From: Bacteroidota bacterium
GTDB lineage: Bacteria; Bacteroidota; Bacteroidia; Palsa-965
NCBI GenBank assembly: GCA_020402865.1
Contig: JADBYT010000009.1
Span: forward strand, 62,001-126,000
Reading direction: 5' to 3'
Length of the DNA: 64,000 nucleotides
Position numbers and translations under genes: made by a program. The notes under the pieces are model-generated. The model was not told the DNA's origin, ran no database searches, and saw only the letters and a program-made list of their open reading frames with translations. Positions 1 to 9,175 of this stretch are shown here, one piece after another (the first letter of the stretch is position 1; the number at the start of each line of letters is the position of its first letter).

Positions 1-1682
1 GTGTTTTCGCTGTTGCTGAGGAGTTCTTCGTAAAGCTTTTCGCCGGGACGCAAGCCGGTAAACCGGATCTCTATATCGCGTCCGGGTTCCAGTCCCGAGA
101 GCTGAATCATTTTATTGGCGAGGTCGATAATTTTTACCGAGCGGCCCATATCGAAGATGAAAATTTCGCCGCCTTTTCCCATACAGCCGGCCTCGAGCAC
201 AAGGCGGCAGGCTTCGGGAATGGTCATAAAATAGCGTGTAATTTCGGGATGTGTAATGGTAACCGGCCCGCCATTTTCTATTTGCTGGCGGAAACGCGGA
301 ATGACCGAGCCCTGCGAACCCAGCACATTACCAAAACGCGTAGTTACAAAGCGGGTAGAATTTATGTGGTTGTTGAGCGCCTGCGTATAAATTTCGGCAA
401 TGCGTTTTGATGCGCCCATTACATTAGTCGGATTCACGGCTTTGTCGGTAGAAACCATTACAAATTTCTCCACGCCAAATTCCACCGCCAGATCAGCCGT
501 AACCACGGTGCCCTGCACATTTGTGCGCACGGCTTCCGATGGGTTGAGCTCCATCATGGGCACATGTTTGTAAGCCGCAGCGTGATATACAAGCTGCGGA
601 CGGAAGGTGCGGAACACATTGTGCATCCGTTCGCGGTTGCGCACATCACCAATTACTACTTCGTAGTTGAGTCCGCCCATTTCGGCCAGCTCAAGCTCCA
701 TATCATACAACGGCGATTCGGCCTGATCGAGCAGCACCAGCAGGCCGGGTTCGAAACGGGCAAGCTGGCGCACCATTTCGCTGCCAATAGAACCTGCCGC
801 GCCGGTAACCAGAATGGTTTTGCCCTTGAGCTGGCTGCTTATGTTGGCCTCATCAAGCTGGATAGGCTCGCGTTCGAGCAATTCCTCAATGCGTATCTTA
901 CGCAGCTGCCCCGAACTCAGCTCGCCGTTTATCCAGCTCCGCACAGGCGGCACCGTAAGCACAGGCATGTGATGCGCAAGGCAGTAATCTACAATTTCCT
1001 GCTTGCGCGCTGCCGGTATTTGCTGTATGGAAAGAATAACCTGTGCACCCTCCGCTTTTCCGGCAAGTTGCGGAAGTTTGTCGGGCCCGTAAATGGTTAC
1101 GCCCTCCAGCTTACGGCCGTGCTTGGCTTTATCATCATCAATAAATGCCAGCACACGGTAACGCGTGGCTGCATCACGGTCAAGCGTGCGCTTGGTAATC
1201 AGCCCCGACTCGCCCGCACCGAAAATAATAACGTCGGTTTTGCCGCGCGTGGGATTTTTCAGTTCCATCCACAACGCTTTGTAAATAAGCCGCGCGGCAA
1301 TCATGCCAAAGGTGGTAGTAAGAAACTCAATGAAAATGATGGAATGCGGAATGATGTAAAGTCCGTTTATAAAACGGGTAATCTGGTTGATGGCAAAAAA
1401 CACCAGCGTACCACACAGCAGCGTAATGAGTATGCGCATGGCATCGCGCTGGCTCATATAGCGCACAATACCCCACGGAATGCGCGCCAGCAGAAAACTT
1501 ACAAGCCTCACGCCAATGAGCGTGGGAATAACCACCGGAAAAGCATCAACCTCCACCTGCGGAATGGCAAAATCAAACCGCAGCAGATACGCCATCCCCA
1601 CTGCACCCAGCACAATAGCCAGGTCGATGAGCAATACTATCCAGCGCGGCGTATAGCCTTCGGTGAGGTTGAGTTTTAGCAC
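1..1682 (-). CDS. Nucleoside-diphosphate sugar epimerase/dehydratase, CapD/FlaA1 type (3' end cut by window)
   Basis: About 560 codons are open on the minus strand from a GTG at 1682 to the window edge; an in-frame TAA lies three codons upstream, so GTG is the only usual start. The first ~150 residues carry four hydrophobic segments, followed by a first Rossmann motif (GAGESG) and a second (TGAAGSIGSE), then the family signature STDKAVNPTNVMGASKR and the downstream TTRFGNVLGSQGSV stretch. This is the layout of membrane-bound WbpM/CapD-type UDP-GlcNAc 4,6-dehydratases that make rare sugars for surface polysaccharide. The C-terminus lies outside the window. The exact sugar product cannot be told. 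Confidence 0.9.
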   Translation of the reverse strand, partial: MLKLNLTEGYTPRWIVLLIDLAIVLGAVGMAYLLRFDFAIPQVEVDAFPVVIPTLIGVRLVSFLLARIPWGIVRYMSQRDAMRILITLLCGTLVFFAINQITRFINGLYIIPHSIIFIEFLTTTFGMIAARLIYKALWMELKNPTRGKTDVIIFGAGESGLITKRTLDRDAATRYRVLAFIDDDKAKHGRKLEGVTIYGPDKLPQLAGKAEGAQVILSIQQIPAARKQEIVDYCLAHHMPVLTVPPVRSWINGELSSGQLRKIRIEELLEREPIQLDEANISSQLKGKTILVTGAAGSIGSEMVRQLARFEPGLLVLLDQAESPLYDMELELAEMGGLNYEVVIGDVRNRERMHNVFRTFRPQLVYHAAAYKHVPMMELNPSEAVRTNVQGTVVTADLAVEFGVEKFVMVSTDKAVNPTNVMGASKRIAEIYTQALNNHINSTRFVTTRFGNVLGSQGSVIPRFRQQIENGGPVTITHPEITRYFMTIPEACRLVLEAGCMGKGGEIFIFDMGRSVKIIDLANKMIQLSGLEPGRDIEIRFTGLRPGEKLYEELLSNSEN

Positions 1683-1746
1683 AATGGGTTAAAGGTAATG
1701 AGGAATAGGGAATTTTGATAGTTAACCGATTCCCTAAAATTGATAC

Positions 1747-3339
1747 TTAATGAAAAACCATAAGCCGCGTGTGCATTACTTGCCCTGTTGTAAGCCGGGT
1801 AACCGTCAATAAATAACTACCATTGTTTAGCGACTGAACAAAAAACCTGATCTGTGAATTGCTTGCATACTGCGTTTCACGCTGCACGAGTTTTCCATCC
1901 ATCGAAAAACACTCAATACGTACATCTTCACCTTCAAACTGGCCATCTAGTAACACAAAATCTTCCGCTGGATTAGGCCACACAACCATCGTCACCGGAT
2001 GCTCACTACTCGCATCAACAGACACTACTGAACAATTCACAACTGGCGAAACGGTATAGGCTAACTGTATATACAAAGGACTGGAAAATGTAAGCGGATA
2101 ATCAATTACAGGAGGCAAAAGAGTTAAAGGAATAATATCTGTGTTGGCTGGCTCAACAAAAGTTTGATACGATTGCATAGTGCAGCCAGCTAAAGGCAAA
2201 TTACCGGTGGTGGCAATTTCTGATTTATTAAAACTGACCTGACAACTTTGGGAATTGCTCATACAGTGATAGCCATACACATACAAACTCCCATCCGGTG
2301 TACGAGAAAAACCAGAATAATGTCCGTTTGTATTTATCAACTTCAGCCCGCGTGCCGCACCTCCGTTAAACGGCCATTCCACAAACTCGGCACCACCGGT
2401 GCCAGCTGCACTCCCGATAATGTATGCCGAATCTGTTTTAGCAAGCACTTTACTGAATAAATGAGTAAATGTTTGAGGAAAAATACTGTCGGTTCGGATT
2501 ACCTGACGATTCAAATCCAGTTGTACAAGAAACAAACCATTGCTTGGATATGAACGATGAAAAATTAGCACTTCAGGCTGTAATTGCTCATTTACCCAAA
2601 CCGAATTAAAATAACTGACCGGCAATTGCGGGGCTGATATCCGGTAATTCGTTATTCCAACCAAATTAGAAGCAGTGTCCAAAACAACTGCCGCAGTAGA
2701 GTAACAACCATAACTACCAATATTATCAGCAAAAATCAGGAGTTGGTTCTGAGTAGTATTTACGATTTCTTTTACCTGCGCAGTGGCATTTATTATCTTT
2801 TTGTTCCATAAATAATTGCCTTGTTCATCCAGTTTGCTGAGCATAATATACTTCTCATGTAAGGGTACCGAAGGCGACATGGAGCCCAAACTCGTGGCAA
2901 TGAAAAGATCACCATAACTTTTTTGAACGACTGATACACCGGAGAAAACTTCGGGATAAGTTAATCCAAGTTTTACTGTCCATTCCTCAATTCCGGTTGC
3001 ACTAAGTTTAAGCAAATGAAGAGATGATATACCCAGCATGGTTACAAGAATACCTTGTTCACGGGTTTCAATAATCGACCCTACGGATAAATTCTCAAGC
3101 GAATCACGAAATGAGGTTGACCATATTACATTACCTTCTGTGTCCAGTCGTAAAATTGTTATTCTGCCCGGCGATCCGGCTCCCTTTATTTCAGCTACAA
3201 AACCACCTTCTGAATAAGGAATAATTATTTGGCCCGTTGTGCCGGGTGTTCCATAGTTTTTTTCAATACTAATTGGTTGTGCAGCTATTTTTATACCTGA
3301 AAAGGCTGATATGAGTAAAATAAGAAATAATCTAAGCAT
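1747..3339 (-). CDS. Secreted protein with T9SS type A sorting domain
   Basis: This is a 530-residue protein with an N-terminal signal peptide (MLRLFLILLISAFSG then AAQP). The body has repeated strand-rich units of the kind 'LDTEGNVIWSTSF' and 'LDEQGNYLWNKK', resembling beta-propeller repeats of secreted Bacteroidota proteins. The last ~80 residues (VVWPNPAEDFVLL, later GSYLLTV) match the type A C-terminal sorting domain that sends proteins through the type IX secretion system to the cell surface. The ligand or activity is not evident. It sits alone between the polysaccharide gene and the oxidoreductase, with small gaps on both sides. Confidence 0.88.
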   Translation of the reverse strand: MLRLFLILLISAFSGIKIAAQPISIEKNYGTPGTTGQIIIPYSEGGFVAEIKGAGSPGRITILRLDTEGNVIWSTSFRDSLENLSVGSIIETREQGILVTMLGISSLHLLKLSATGIEEWTVKLGLTYPEVFSGVSVVQKSYGDLFIATSLGSMSPSVPLHEKYIMLSKLDEQGNYLWNKKIINATAQVKEIVNTTQNQLLIFADNIGSYGCYSTAAVVLDTASNLVGITNYRISAPQLPVSYFNSVWVNEQLQPEVLIFHRSYPSNGLFLVQLDLNRQVIRTDSIFPQTFTHLFSKVLAKTDSAYIIGSAAGTGGAEFVEWPFNGGAARGLKLINTNGHYSGFSRTPDGSLYVYGYHCMSNSQSCQVSFNKSEIATTGNLPLAGCTMQSYQTFVEPANTDIIPLTLLPPVIDYPLTFSSPLYIQLAYTVSPVVNCSVVSVDASSEHPVTMVVWPNPAEDFVLLDGQFEGEDVRIECFSMDGKLVQRETQYASNSQIRFFVQSLNNGSYLLTVTRLTTGQVMHTRLMVFH

Positions 3340-3402
3340 GACTTGATCTAATTAACATTGAAATATAATCAAATAAACGCTCAATCAAACATACAGTCGC
3401 CA

Positions 3403-4743
3403 TTATTGACTATGCAACACTTTCCACTTCCTCACCAGCACCTCCCCCGCCCCCACACCCGTAGCCAGCGCACTCTCCGTAGCAATGCCGTCTAAATAAT
3501 CGCCGCAAAGCTGCAGGGGTAAATCCCATTGCTGCATGCGTTTCCGCAGCGCCGCCATTTGCTGCAACCGGCCAACCGGAAAACGCGCAATGCCTTCGGT
3601 CCAGCGCACAATGTGCATGCCTTCTACTGCGCCGGCACAGTCGGGAAAATGGCGGTTGAGCAGACTTTGTGCTTTCTCCTGCAACGCTTCATCGCTCAGT
3701 GCAGAAACTTTTTCCTGCGCATGATCCCAGAAATAAAGCGAAAGCATGCCTTTGCCGGGCGGACAAAACTCCTTGCCGCGAAGGTGTTCGGCTTCTATTT
3801 CGCAATATTCGCCGGCAAGCGGATAAAAGCCAATACCGGGCGCATCGTTGGCCGGACGTTTGCTCAGCATCACATGCACAATGCTCATTTTTCCGTAAGC
3901 GGTTTCACTTAGCGTTTGTTCCACATCGGCCGGAAGATTTTTACAAACCTGTGCGGCAATATTGCCCGGCAGTGCCACTACAACAGCTTTGGAAGTAATC
4001 ACTTCGCCGCTTTGCAACGTCACACGGCAGGGCTTTCCGGTTTCAATCCGCGCCACGGCAGTATTTACACGCACCTGCAGTTTTGCAGCAAGCGCTTCGG
4101 GCAACACATCCATGCCTTTCCGGTAGGCCCACACGTTATGAAAAAGAACATTCCAGAACGTTTGCCACACAATCAAACGCGAGTTCTGCCTGAAATGGCC
4201 GCCCATGGGGCCATTCAGCCCCGGCTCAAGTATTTTCGAAAGCAAATCGTGCCCGCCGTGTTTTTGCAAAAACGCTTCGATGCTTTCATCATCATACCGC
4301 GCGGCAGTGTGCAGGCTGTTGCCATGCAGCAAGCTGTTTCCAAGACGAAGCATGCCCCCAAGAAACCGCAGCAAAGCCGGCAACGATGAAAGTGTGAGCA
4401 ACCCGCGGCGAAAAAGATCGTAAGGACGGCGCGGACGAATAATGTGCAATTTACGTTCAGCTTTTAGTCCGAATGCAAACTCAAACGACTGCTCCATCGC
4501 TTTCAGCTGCAACTCCTCACTCAGTTTGCGCATGTGCCTGAAATTATTCCCCAGTATGGTTGCCCCGCGGTCAATTACAAAACCATTTACGCGGTCGGTA
4601 CTCATTCTTCCGCCCACGCGGCTTTCACGTTCAAGCACACATACGTTCAAACCGGCCTGCTGCAGCGTATAAGCCGCAGCCAGTCCGCTTATTCCGGCAC
4701 CGGCCACTACCACATCAAAACTGGTTTCGGGCTGCGTATTCAT
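3403..4743 (-). CDS. NAD(P)/FAD-dependent oxidoreductase, protoporphyrinogen-oxidase-like
   Basis: This 446-residue flavoprotein of the amine-oxidase superfamily opens with the dinucleotide-binding motif GAGISG (residues 15-20), then the ERESRVGGRM stretch typical of HemG/HemY and phytoene-desaturase relatives, and ends with the FAD-contacting 'CGDYLDGIATESALATG' segment. The family oxidises cyclic or polyene substrates; protoporphyrinogen oxidase is the closest familiar member, but no haem gene is adjacent, so the substrate is open. The start ATG overlaps the stop of the upstream methyltransferase gene by 4 bp (ATGA), so the two are probably co-translated. Confidence 0.85.
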   Translation of the reverse strand: MNTQPETSFDVVVAGAGISGLAAAYTLQQAGLNVCVLERESRVGGRMSTDRVNGFVIDRGATILGNNFRHMRKLSEELQLKAMEQSFEFAFGLKAERKLHIIRPRRPYDLFRRGLLTLSSLPALLRFLGGMLRLGNSLLHGNSLHTAARYDDESIEAFLQKHGGHDLLSKILEPGLNGPMGGHFRQNSRLIVWQTFWNVLFHNVWAYRKGMDVLPEALAAKLQVRVNTAVARIETGKPCRVTLQSGEVITSKAVVVALPGNIAAQVCKNLPADVEQTLSETAYGKMSIVHVMLSKRPANDAPGIGFYPLAGEYCEIEAEHLRGKEFCPPGKGMLSLYFWDHAQEKVSALSDEALQEKAQSLLNRHFPDCAGAVEGMHIVRWTEGIARFPVGRLQQMAALRKRMQQWDLPLQLCGDYLDGIATESALATGVGAGEVLVRKWKVLHSQ

Positions 4744-5552
4744 TTTTCGGCGGTTATCATATTCACGGCATACATGCGGTCTTCGCTTACGCGGGTATAT
4801 TGTTTCTGCAGTCTTGCCAGCCAGGCTTTGTGCTGGGTTACATGATAAATCACAGGACCAAAAATAAGGTAGTTGTGAAAATCAATGCCATGCTCAAACA
4901 TAATCAGTTTACCGCCACGTTTGAGGATACGACGTGCTTCAGCAAAAATTGTATCGCGCTCGCGGCCTTCGGGTATTTCGTGTGTGCCGAAGCCAAACAC
5001 CACCACATCGCACGATTCATCGGCCAAAGGGATGCTGTAGTCTTTCGCTTTCACAGGTTTGATGCGGGGTTCGTGAACAGGAGCAGGCTCAAGCGCACGC
5101 ACATCGCTGATGGCCTGTTCTGACGAAAAGCCGTCTTCCCAGCAGTCGATGGAGTGAATTACAGCTTCGGGCAGCAGGTTGGCAAACTGATAGGTATGCC
5201 GGTAGGTGCCAATATGAATATCAGCTAATGTAATTTTTCCGCTCACACCTGCATTTTGCAACATACGCGCAAAATAGTTTCTGGCCGGAGCTCCGTACTG
5301 ACGGTATAAACCAAAAAGCGAATACATTAACAGCAACACACCCAATGCACCCAAACCCAGCGCACCATACCAAAGCCAGTTCAGTTCAAAAATTAAACCG
5401 GCAAGCCCGGCCGGAATACCAACCGAAATAAATACGAGGAAAATTTTACGATAGTCGATACGGCTTACATACACTGCCCGGCCAAAATACCAGCCGGAGG
5501 AGGGTTGCTTATTGGGATCTGCCGCAGGATAAAAATGTTTTCGGGTTTTCAT
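4740..5552 (-). CDS. Membrane-anchored class I SAM-dependent methyltransferase
   Basis: A 270-residue protein. Residues ~35-85 form two membrane helices (FLVFISVGIPAGLAGLIF and WYGALGLGALGVLLLMY). The C-terminal ~170 residues look like a Rossmann methyltransferase: an acidic strand end (SIDCWED), a motif IV-like VVVFGFGTHEIP and the post-motif ILKRGGKLIMFEHG. The usual glycine-rich motif I is degenerate (ADIHIGTYRHT instead of GxGxG), so SAM binding may be altered. It is translationally coupled to the FAD oxidoreductase by a 4-bp overlap, suggesting they act on the same lipid or quinone-like substrate; this is inference. Confidence 0.75.
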   Translation of the reverse strand: MKTRKHFYPAADPNKQPSSGWYFGRAVYVSRIDYRKIFLVFISVGIPAGLAGLIFELNWLWYGALGLGALGVLLLMYSLFGLYRQYGAPARNYFARMLQNAGVSGKITLADIHIGTYRHTYQFANLLPEAVIHSIDCWEDGFSSEQAISDVRALEPAPVHEPRIKPVKAKDYSIPLADESCDVVVFGFGTHEIPEGRERDTIFAEARRILKRGGKLIMFEHGIDFHNYLIFGPVIYHVTQHKAWLARLQKQYTRVSEDRMYAVNMITAEK

Positions 5553-5690
5553 AACACACAGGTATTAAATGAATAATGCTGTTTGGTGTGGTAAAGGTAG
5601 AGATATTTCCTGAACTTCCAAATATTTTTGAAAGTTTAATTAGTAAAAGATGCGGGCCTTAGGAAACAGACTAATCTGAAAAGCTGGAAT

Positions 5691-5729
5691 GCCAAAACCG
5701 GAGACTGGATAATCAGCTCCGGTTTTGGC
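5691..5729 (-). terminator. Hairpin downstream of the SDR gene
   Basis: A perfect 13-bp inverted repeat (GCCAAAACCGGAG / CTCCGGTTTTGGC) with a 13-base loop lies 26 bp past the stop of the SDR gene. There is no T-run on either strand, so it is a likely but not classical terminator or mRNA 3'-end stabiliser. Confidence 0.45.
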
Positions 5730-5754
5730 AGAAGGGGAAATCTATACGAAGAAG

Positions 5755-6495
5755 CTACCAGGGATGTACAGAACCGTCGTAATTTAAAAACTGACCGCTT
5801 TGTGCCGGAGTGAGTTTGAGCAATACATTATCAATTAATTGTTTTACTGCCTGTGCGGTAGTAAAATTGGCTTTCGAGCCGCCCATGTCGGTTTGCACCC
5901 AGCCGGGATTTACATTTACCGAAATAATAGCATCACTGCGCAGTTCGGCAGCCATTGATTTATTGAGCACGTTAAGCAGGTTTTTACTTCCCACATACCC
6001 GTAATGCCCGCCAAACCCAAGCTGACTTACAGAGCCCAGCCAGCTCGAAATATTGATTACCACAGGCGTTTCACTTGCCGCAAGCAGTTTTCTGAAATGC
6101 TTTACCACCAGCAGCGGCGCAATACTGTTTATATGTATTACGTCAAGCATTTCTGCGGCCGAAAGCTGATCGAGGTAAAAGGCGGCAGCCATGCGCGACT
6201 TGTCGGCATAATCTTTCGGATTCACACCGGCATTGTTCACAACAAGATCAAGGCGGCCAAAAGTTTGCTGCACCCAACCGGCAAGCGCCGCAAGCTGAGG
6301 TTCGCTGGTTACTTCAAGTGCCCTGCCCCACACCTGCTGCGAAGCAGTATTGAGCGAAGCCGCAGCTTCATCGGCCTTTTGCTGATCGCGGGCGGTAAGT
6401 ACCACACGATAGCCGAGTGCTGAAAGCTGGCGGCACCATTCAAAACCCAAGCCTTTATATGCACCGGTTACCAGCGCTACTTTTTCCTTTTCCAT
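5755..6495 (-). CDS. Short-chain dehydrogenase/reductase (SDR)
   Basis: A 246-residue classical SDR with the cofactor motif TGAYKGLG (residues 10-17), NNAG (87-90), a catalytic serine around 150-151 (NISSW) and YVGSK (Tyr167, Lys171). Such enzymes reduce or oxidise carbonyl/alcohol substrates with NAD(P)(H) in the cytosol; the Arg at the end of strand 2 (LTARD) favours NADPH. It appears to be the last gene of the minus-strand run that begins at 9943, behind the F420-type reductase with a 35-bp gap, and is followed by a hairpin. The substrate is unknown. Confidence 0.88.
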   Translation of the reverse strand: MEKEKVALVTGAYKGLGFEWCRQLSALGYRVVLTARDQQKADEAAASLNTASQQVWGRALEVTSEPQLAALAGWVQQTFGRLDLVVNNAGVNPKDYADKSRMAAAFYLDQLSAAEMLDVIHINSIAPLLVVKHFRKLLAASETPVVINISSWLGSVSQLGFGGHYGYVGSKNLLNVLNKSMAAELRSDAIISVNVNPGWVQTDMGGSKANFTTAQAVKQLIDNVLLKLTPAQSGQFLNYDGSVHPW

Positions 6496-6530
6496 ACTCA
6501 GTTTACCTGTAAATCCTTCTCAATAATTAC

Positions 6531-7148
6531 TCAGCGTTTGAGCAGTTTGAAACCTATATCGCGTCCTGCCCCCTGAAACATAGCGAGGTTAATCCAGAAC
6601 CAGGCAAACTGCTCCATAAGTTCAAACTTATCGTTGCCGCCAATGCTGTAGCAGTTTTCAAAACCGGCATCCAGAGCAAGCTGTGTGGCAATTTCACGTC
6701 CTTTCACACTGTCGCCTGCCACAAACAAATCGATAGCGGTATTGCCATACACCGGATTAACCATGTTATTGAAGCCCGTGGTGTTAAAGCATTTCACCAC
6801 ATCGCGCGTTTGTGTGTGATCGAGAATGGCTGATGCGGTATTCGTATATCCCGCAGGGCCTCGTCCCATTACAATATTCATGGCATCAATAATTACCTTC
6901 CCGGTAGTATCGCCCAGCATCTGTGTCACTTCCACGGCAAGCATGGCGGGTGCGGCTATTAGTATAACATCCGAAATCTGTACAGCTTCTTTCACGGTAA
7001 ACGCACGTATGTTGGCGTGCTTGAGTAACTCTTTGCCTTTGAAATTTCCGGTATCGCGCACGCCGAGATTAATTTCATGACCGCGTGCAGCCCAGTGTGC
7101 AGCCAGCGCGCCGCCTACATTTCCTGTTCCAATTATGGCTATTTTCAT
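6531..7148 (-). CDS. NADPH-dependent F420 reductase-like NAD(P)-binding protein
   Basis: A 205-residue protein starting with the Rossmann motif IIGTGNVGGALA and the family stretch HEINLGVRD. Later come DVILIAAPA, VIIDAMN and VKCFNTTGFNNM, typical of the F420-dependent NADP reductase / 'NADPH-dependent F420 reductase' family that is widespread in bacteria lacking F420. It most likely binds NADP and transfers hydride to an unidentified partner. It belongs to the minus-strand redox-gene run; its neighbours on both sides point the same way with short gaps. Confidence 0.82.
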   Translation of the reverse strand: MKIAIIGTGNVGGALAAHWAARGHEINLGVRDTGNFKGKELLKHANIRAFTVKEAVQISDVILIAAPAMLAVEVTQMLGDTTGKVIIDAMNIVMGRGPAGYTNTASAILDHTQTRDVVKCFNTTGFNNMVNPVYGNTAIDLFVAGDSVKGREIATQLALDAGFENCYSIGGNDKFELMEQFAWFWINLAMFQGAGRDIGFKLLKR

Positions 7149-7212
7149 GGTGTATGTATTTGTATGATACTGAAGTTAGTGAACTGTAATGCTGTTTGAG
7201 CTGCGTAAATCA

Positions 7213-8148
7213 TTAAAATAAAAATCCGCGTTCCGGTTCCTTTTTCGCCGGTAAATCAGTTTCGCCGAGCATTTCACGCAAATCGCGCTCCACAGTGTTG
7301 CACAATGCCGTGAGCGGTACATCGGTAATTTTGTTCTCAAACGGATCTTCATTCACCTCACCTACTTTACCGATAATGGCAAATACAAACGAGAGAATGA
7401 AGGATACCGGCACCACAAGGTAGCCGATTTGCATGCGAAAGAAATCGCCGGTGAGTGAAAAGGGGAGTAATAGTATAAACGTGTAAAGAAACACGCGTGT
7501 AAAAAAATCGTATTGCCTGAGCAATGGTGTATTCTTTATCCGTTCGCAACCACCCTGATAATTAGCCAGCGCCAGCAATTGTCCCTCCATCTGGAAACTG
7601 TCGAATCCTCCGAGTGTACCGTTACTCATGGCTGCATAAATTTTCTTCCCGGCAAGCAGGTGAAGGTAGTTGGGTTTGTTTTGCACCTTTTGCAAAGCGT
7701 CAAATTCTTCCCCAGTCAGCAAATGGCGCAGTTCCTGCCAGCTGTTTTCGCGGCGCAGATGCAGACGCAGTGCATGTGCCCACGCAATGGTTACGTAAAT
7801 CATTTCACGCTTAAACACTTCGCTGCGACTGCTTTCGTAGTTGGGCTGGTGGGCATGACTATCGGTAAATGTAATGATGAGTCTGCCGAGTACGCGGCTT
7901 GAGTTGATGATACCGCCCCAAAGCGTGCGTGCTTCCCACCAGCGGCTGTAGGCACTGTTGTTGCGAAAGGCGATAAAAATAGCCAGCGCACTGCCCAGTA
8001 TGGCTGCAATGGAAAACGGCAAACTTACTTCCAGCAGTTTTTGCCGGTAAAGCCAATAGGCCAACGCAGAAATGAAAAGCGAAAACATCAATTCGGTTTT
8101 CACATACTGCACCACTTTAAGCGGGTTGAAATTGCGTTTGAGTATCAT
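7213..8148 (-). CDS. Bestrophin-family membrane protein (YneE-like)
   Basis: An open frame continues upstream to 8253, but the ATG at 8148 (MILKRNFNPLK) is preferred: it lies 2 bp after the stop of the upstream gene and the residues before it are Cys-rich and unlike the family. The 311-residue product has the bestrophin signature FRNNSAYSRWWEAR after two membrane helices (FSLFISALAYWLY and FSIAAILGSALAIFIAF) and another pair near residues 210-255. Bacterial bestrophins are pentameric ion channels of the inner membrane. The gene lies in the HxlR-linked redox run. Confidence 0.85.
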   Translation of the reverse strand: MILKRNFNPLKVVQYVKTELMFSLFISALAYWLYRQKLLEVSLPFSIAAILGSALAIFIAFRNNSAYSRWWEARTLWGGIINSSRVLGRLIITFTDSHAHQPNYESSRSEVFKREMIYVTIAWAHALRLHLRRENSWQELRHLLTGEEFDALQKVQNKPNYLHLLAGKKIYAAMSNGTLGGFDSFQMEGQLLALANYQGGCERIKNTPLLRQYDFFTRVFLYTFILLLPFSLTGDFFRMQIGYLVVPVSFILSFVFAIIGKVGEVNEDPFENKITDVPLTALCNTVERDLREMLGETDLPAKKEPERGFLF

Positions 8149-8150
8149 GC

Positions 8151-8807
8151 TTAAAATAAATGACGAATGAAAACACCGGCATTGGTGTTTTGTACATATA
8201 CACTGCGACCAAAAAAGCTTACATCTGCACCGGCCCCAAACTGAAACTGCCATGCGTCAAGACCAACCCTGAAACGCTGTACAAAACTTTGCGGCACATC
8301 AGCTGCAAGCTGCAGCGTATTGATACTTTCAAACTGCGTAAACAGTTTTATTTTATCGCTGAGTCTGGGAGTGAGGCGCAGCAGCAAAAAATAATCGAGC
8401 GAAGGCTGCCGTTTGAGTTCGCTTACTAACCACGAAAAAACAGTAACGTGGTTTTTCATCCATGCATACTGCATGCCTGCTTTTGCATACACACCTGTGT
8501 AAAGCACCTGCCCCACCAGCACCGGCGCAAAGCCCCGTGCACGTGCATGATTCCACGATACGGCATTGGTGAGCCCGAACTGCGGCAAAAAGCTGGCTGA
8601 CGTAATACGGTAATCAACTGCCGCACGGCTGCGGTTGAAAAACAACCAGCGCGACGATGTGGTGTCGTTCTTTTTGAAGAACCGGAAAAACATCACATCG
8701 GCTGTAGCCCGCTGCTGCCCGGCAAAAAACTCAACCGGAATTTGTGCCAGGGCTGCACTTCCCGAAAGAAATGCAGCCACGCACCACATAAGCCGTTTAC
8801 TTTTCAT
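8151..8807 (-). CDS. Outer-membrane beta-barrel protein, possibly DUF5020-like
   Basis: A 218-residue protein with a signal peptide (MKSKRLMWCVAAFLSGSAALAQ) followed by alternating strands rich in aromatics and a terminal aromatic residue (IRHLF), as in outer-membrane barrels. The opening 'VEFFAGQQRATADVMFFRFF' and the later strand pattern recall the small Tsx-like DUF5020 barrels of Bacteroidota, but this family call is from memory. Its stop is 2 bp from the bestrophin start, and its own start lies inside the end of the glyoxalase-like gene (11-bp overlap), so all three should be on one transcript. Confidence 0.6.
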   Translation of the reverse strand: MKSKRLMWCVAAFLSGSAALAQIPVEFFAGQQRATADVMFFRFFKKNDTTSSRWLFFNRSRAAVDYRITSASFLPQFGLTNAVSWNHARARGFAPVLVGQVLYTGVYAKAGMQYAWMKNHVTVFSWLVSELKRQPSLDYFLLLRLTPRLSDKIKLFTQFESINTLQLAADVPQSFVQRFRVGLDAWQFQFGAGADVSFFGRSVYVQNTNAGVFIRHLF

Positions 8808-9174
8808 TGGAAAGCAGTCCTACCTTATTACCCTCGCTGTCGATAAGAATAGCCGCAAAGCCAAACTTACCGAGATCAATTTCGGCAGCCAGTATTTTGC
8901 CGCCGGCATTTTCTGCACGCTTCACCGCCGCATGCAGCGGCCCGAATGCGTTGAGGTAAATCAGCGCGCCGTCGGCCGAGGGCTTGAGGTCGGGCCGCAC
9001 CACAATGGAGCCGCCAACTGCTTCGCCCGTACCAAAAGGCACATTGAAAAGAATTAAGTCGCCGTTACCAAATGTGCCTTTACGCACATTGCCGTCGAGC
9101 ACGGCGGTGTAGAATGCAAATGCGCGCTCAAGATCAAGTGCAGGCAGTTCGAACCAGTTTAGTGCGTGTGCCAT
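8797..9174 (-). CDS. VOC-family (glyoxalase/bleomycin-resistance fold) protein
   Basis: A 125-residue single-domain protein. The start NWFELPALDLERAFAFYTAV and the closing GKFGFAAILIDSEGNKVGL are the paired beta-alpha-beta-beta-beta modules of the vicinal-oxygen-chelate fold. Many such proteins detoxify reactive aldehydes or act as uncharacterised metal enzymes. It lies 1 bp after the stop of the DJ-1-like gene and overlaps the outer-membrane gene by 11 bp, so it is operonic. Confidence 0.85.
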   Translation of the reverse strand: MAHALNWFELPALDLERAFAFYTAVLDGNVRKGTFGNGDLILFNVPFGTGEAVGGSIVVRPDLKPSADGALIYLNAFGPLHAAVKRAENAGGKILAAEIDLGKFGFAAILIDSEGNKVGLLSNEK

Positions 9175-9175
9175 A

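Noticed and set aside
564..1679. A 371-codon open frame on the plus strand opposite the polysaccharide gene
   Set aside because: It is the antisense shadow of the CapD/FlaA1-type gene, which has all its motifs on the minus strand; the plus translation has no recognisable domain.
8149..8253. Longer start for the bestrophin gene
   Set aside because: The extra 35 residues are Cys-rich, overlap the end of the outer-membrane protein gene in another frame and do not resemble bestrophins.
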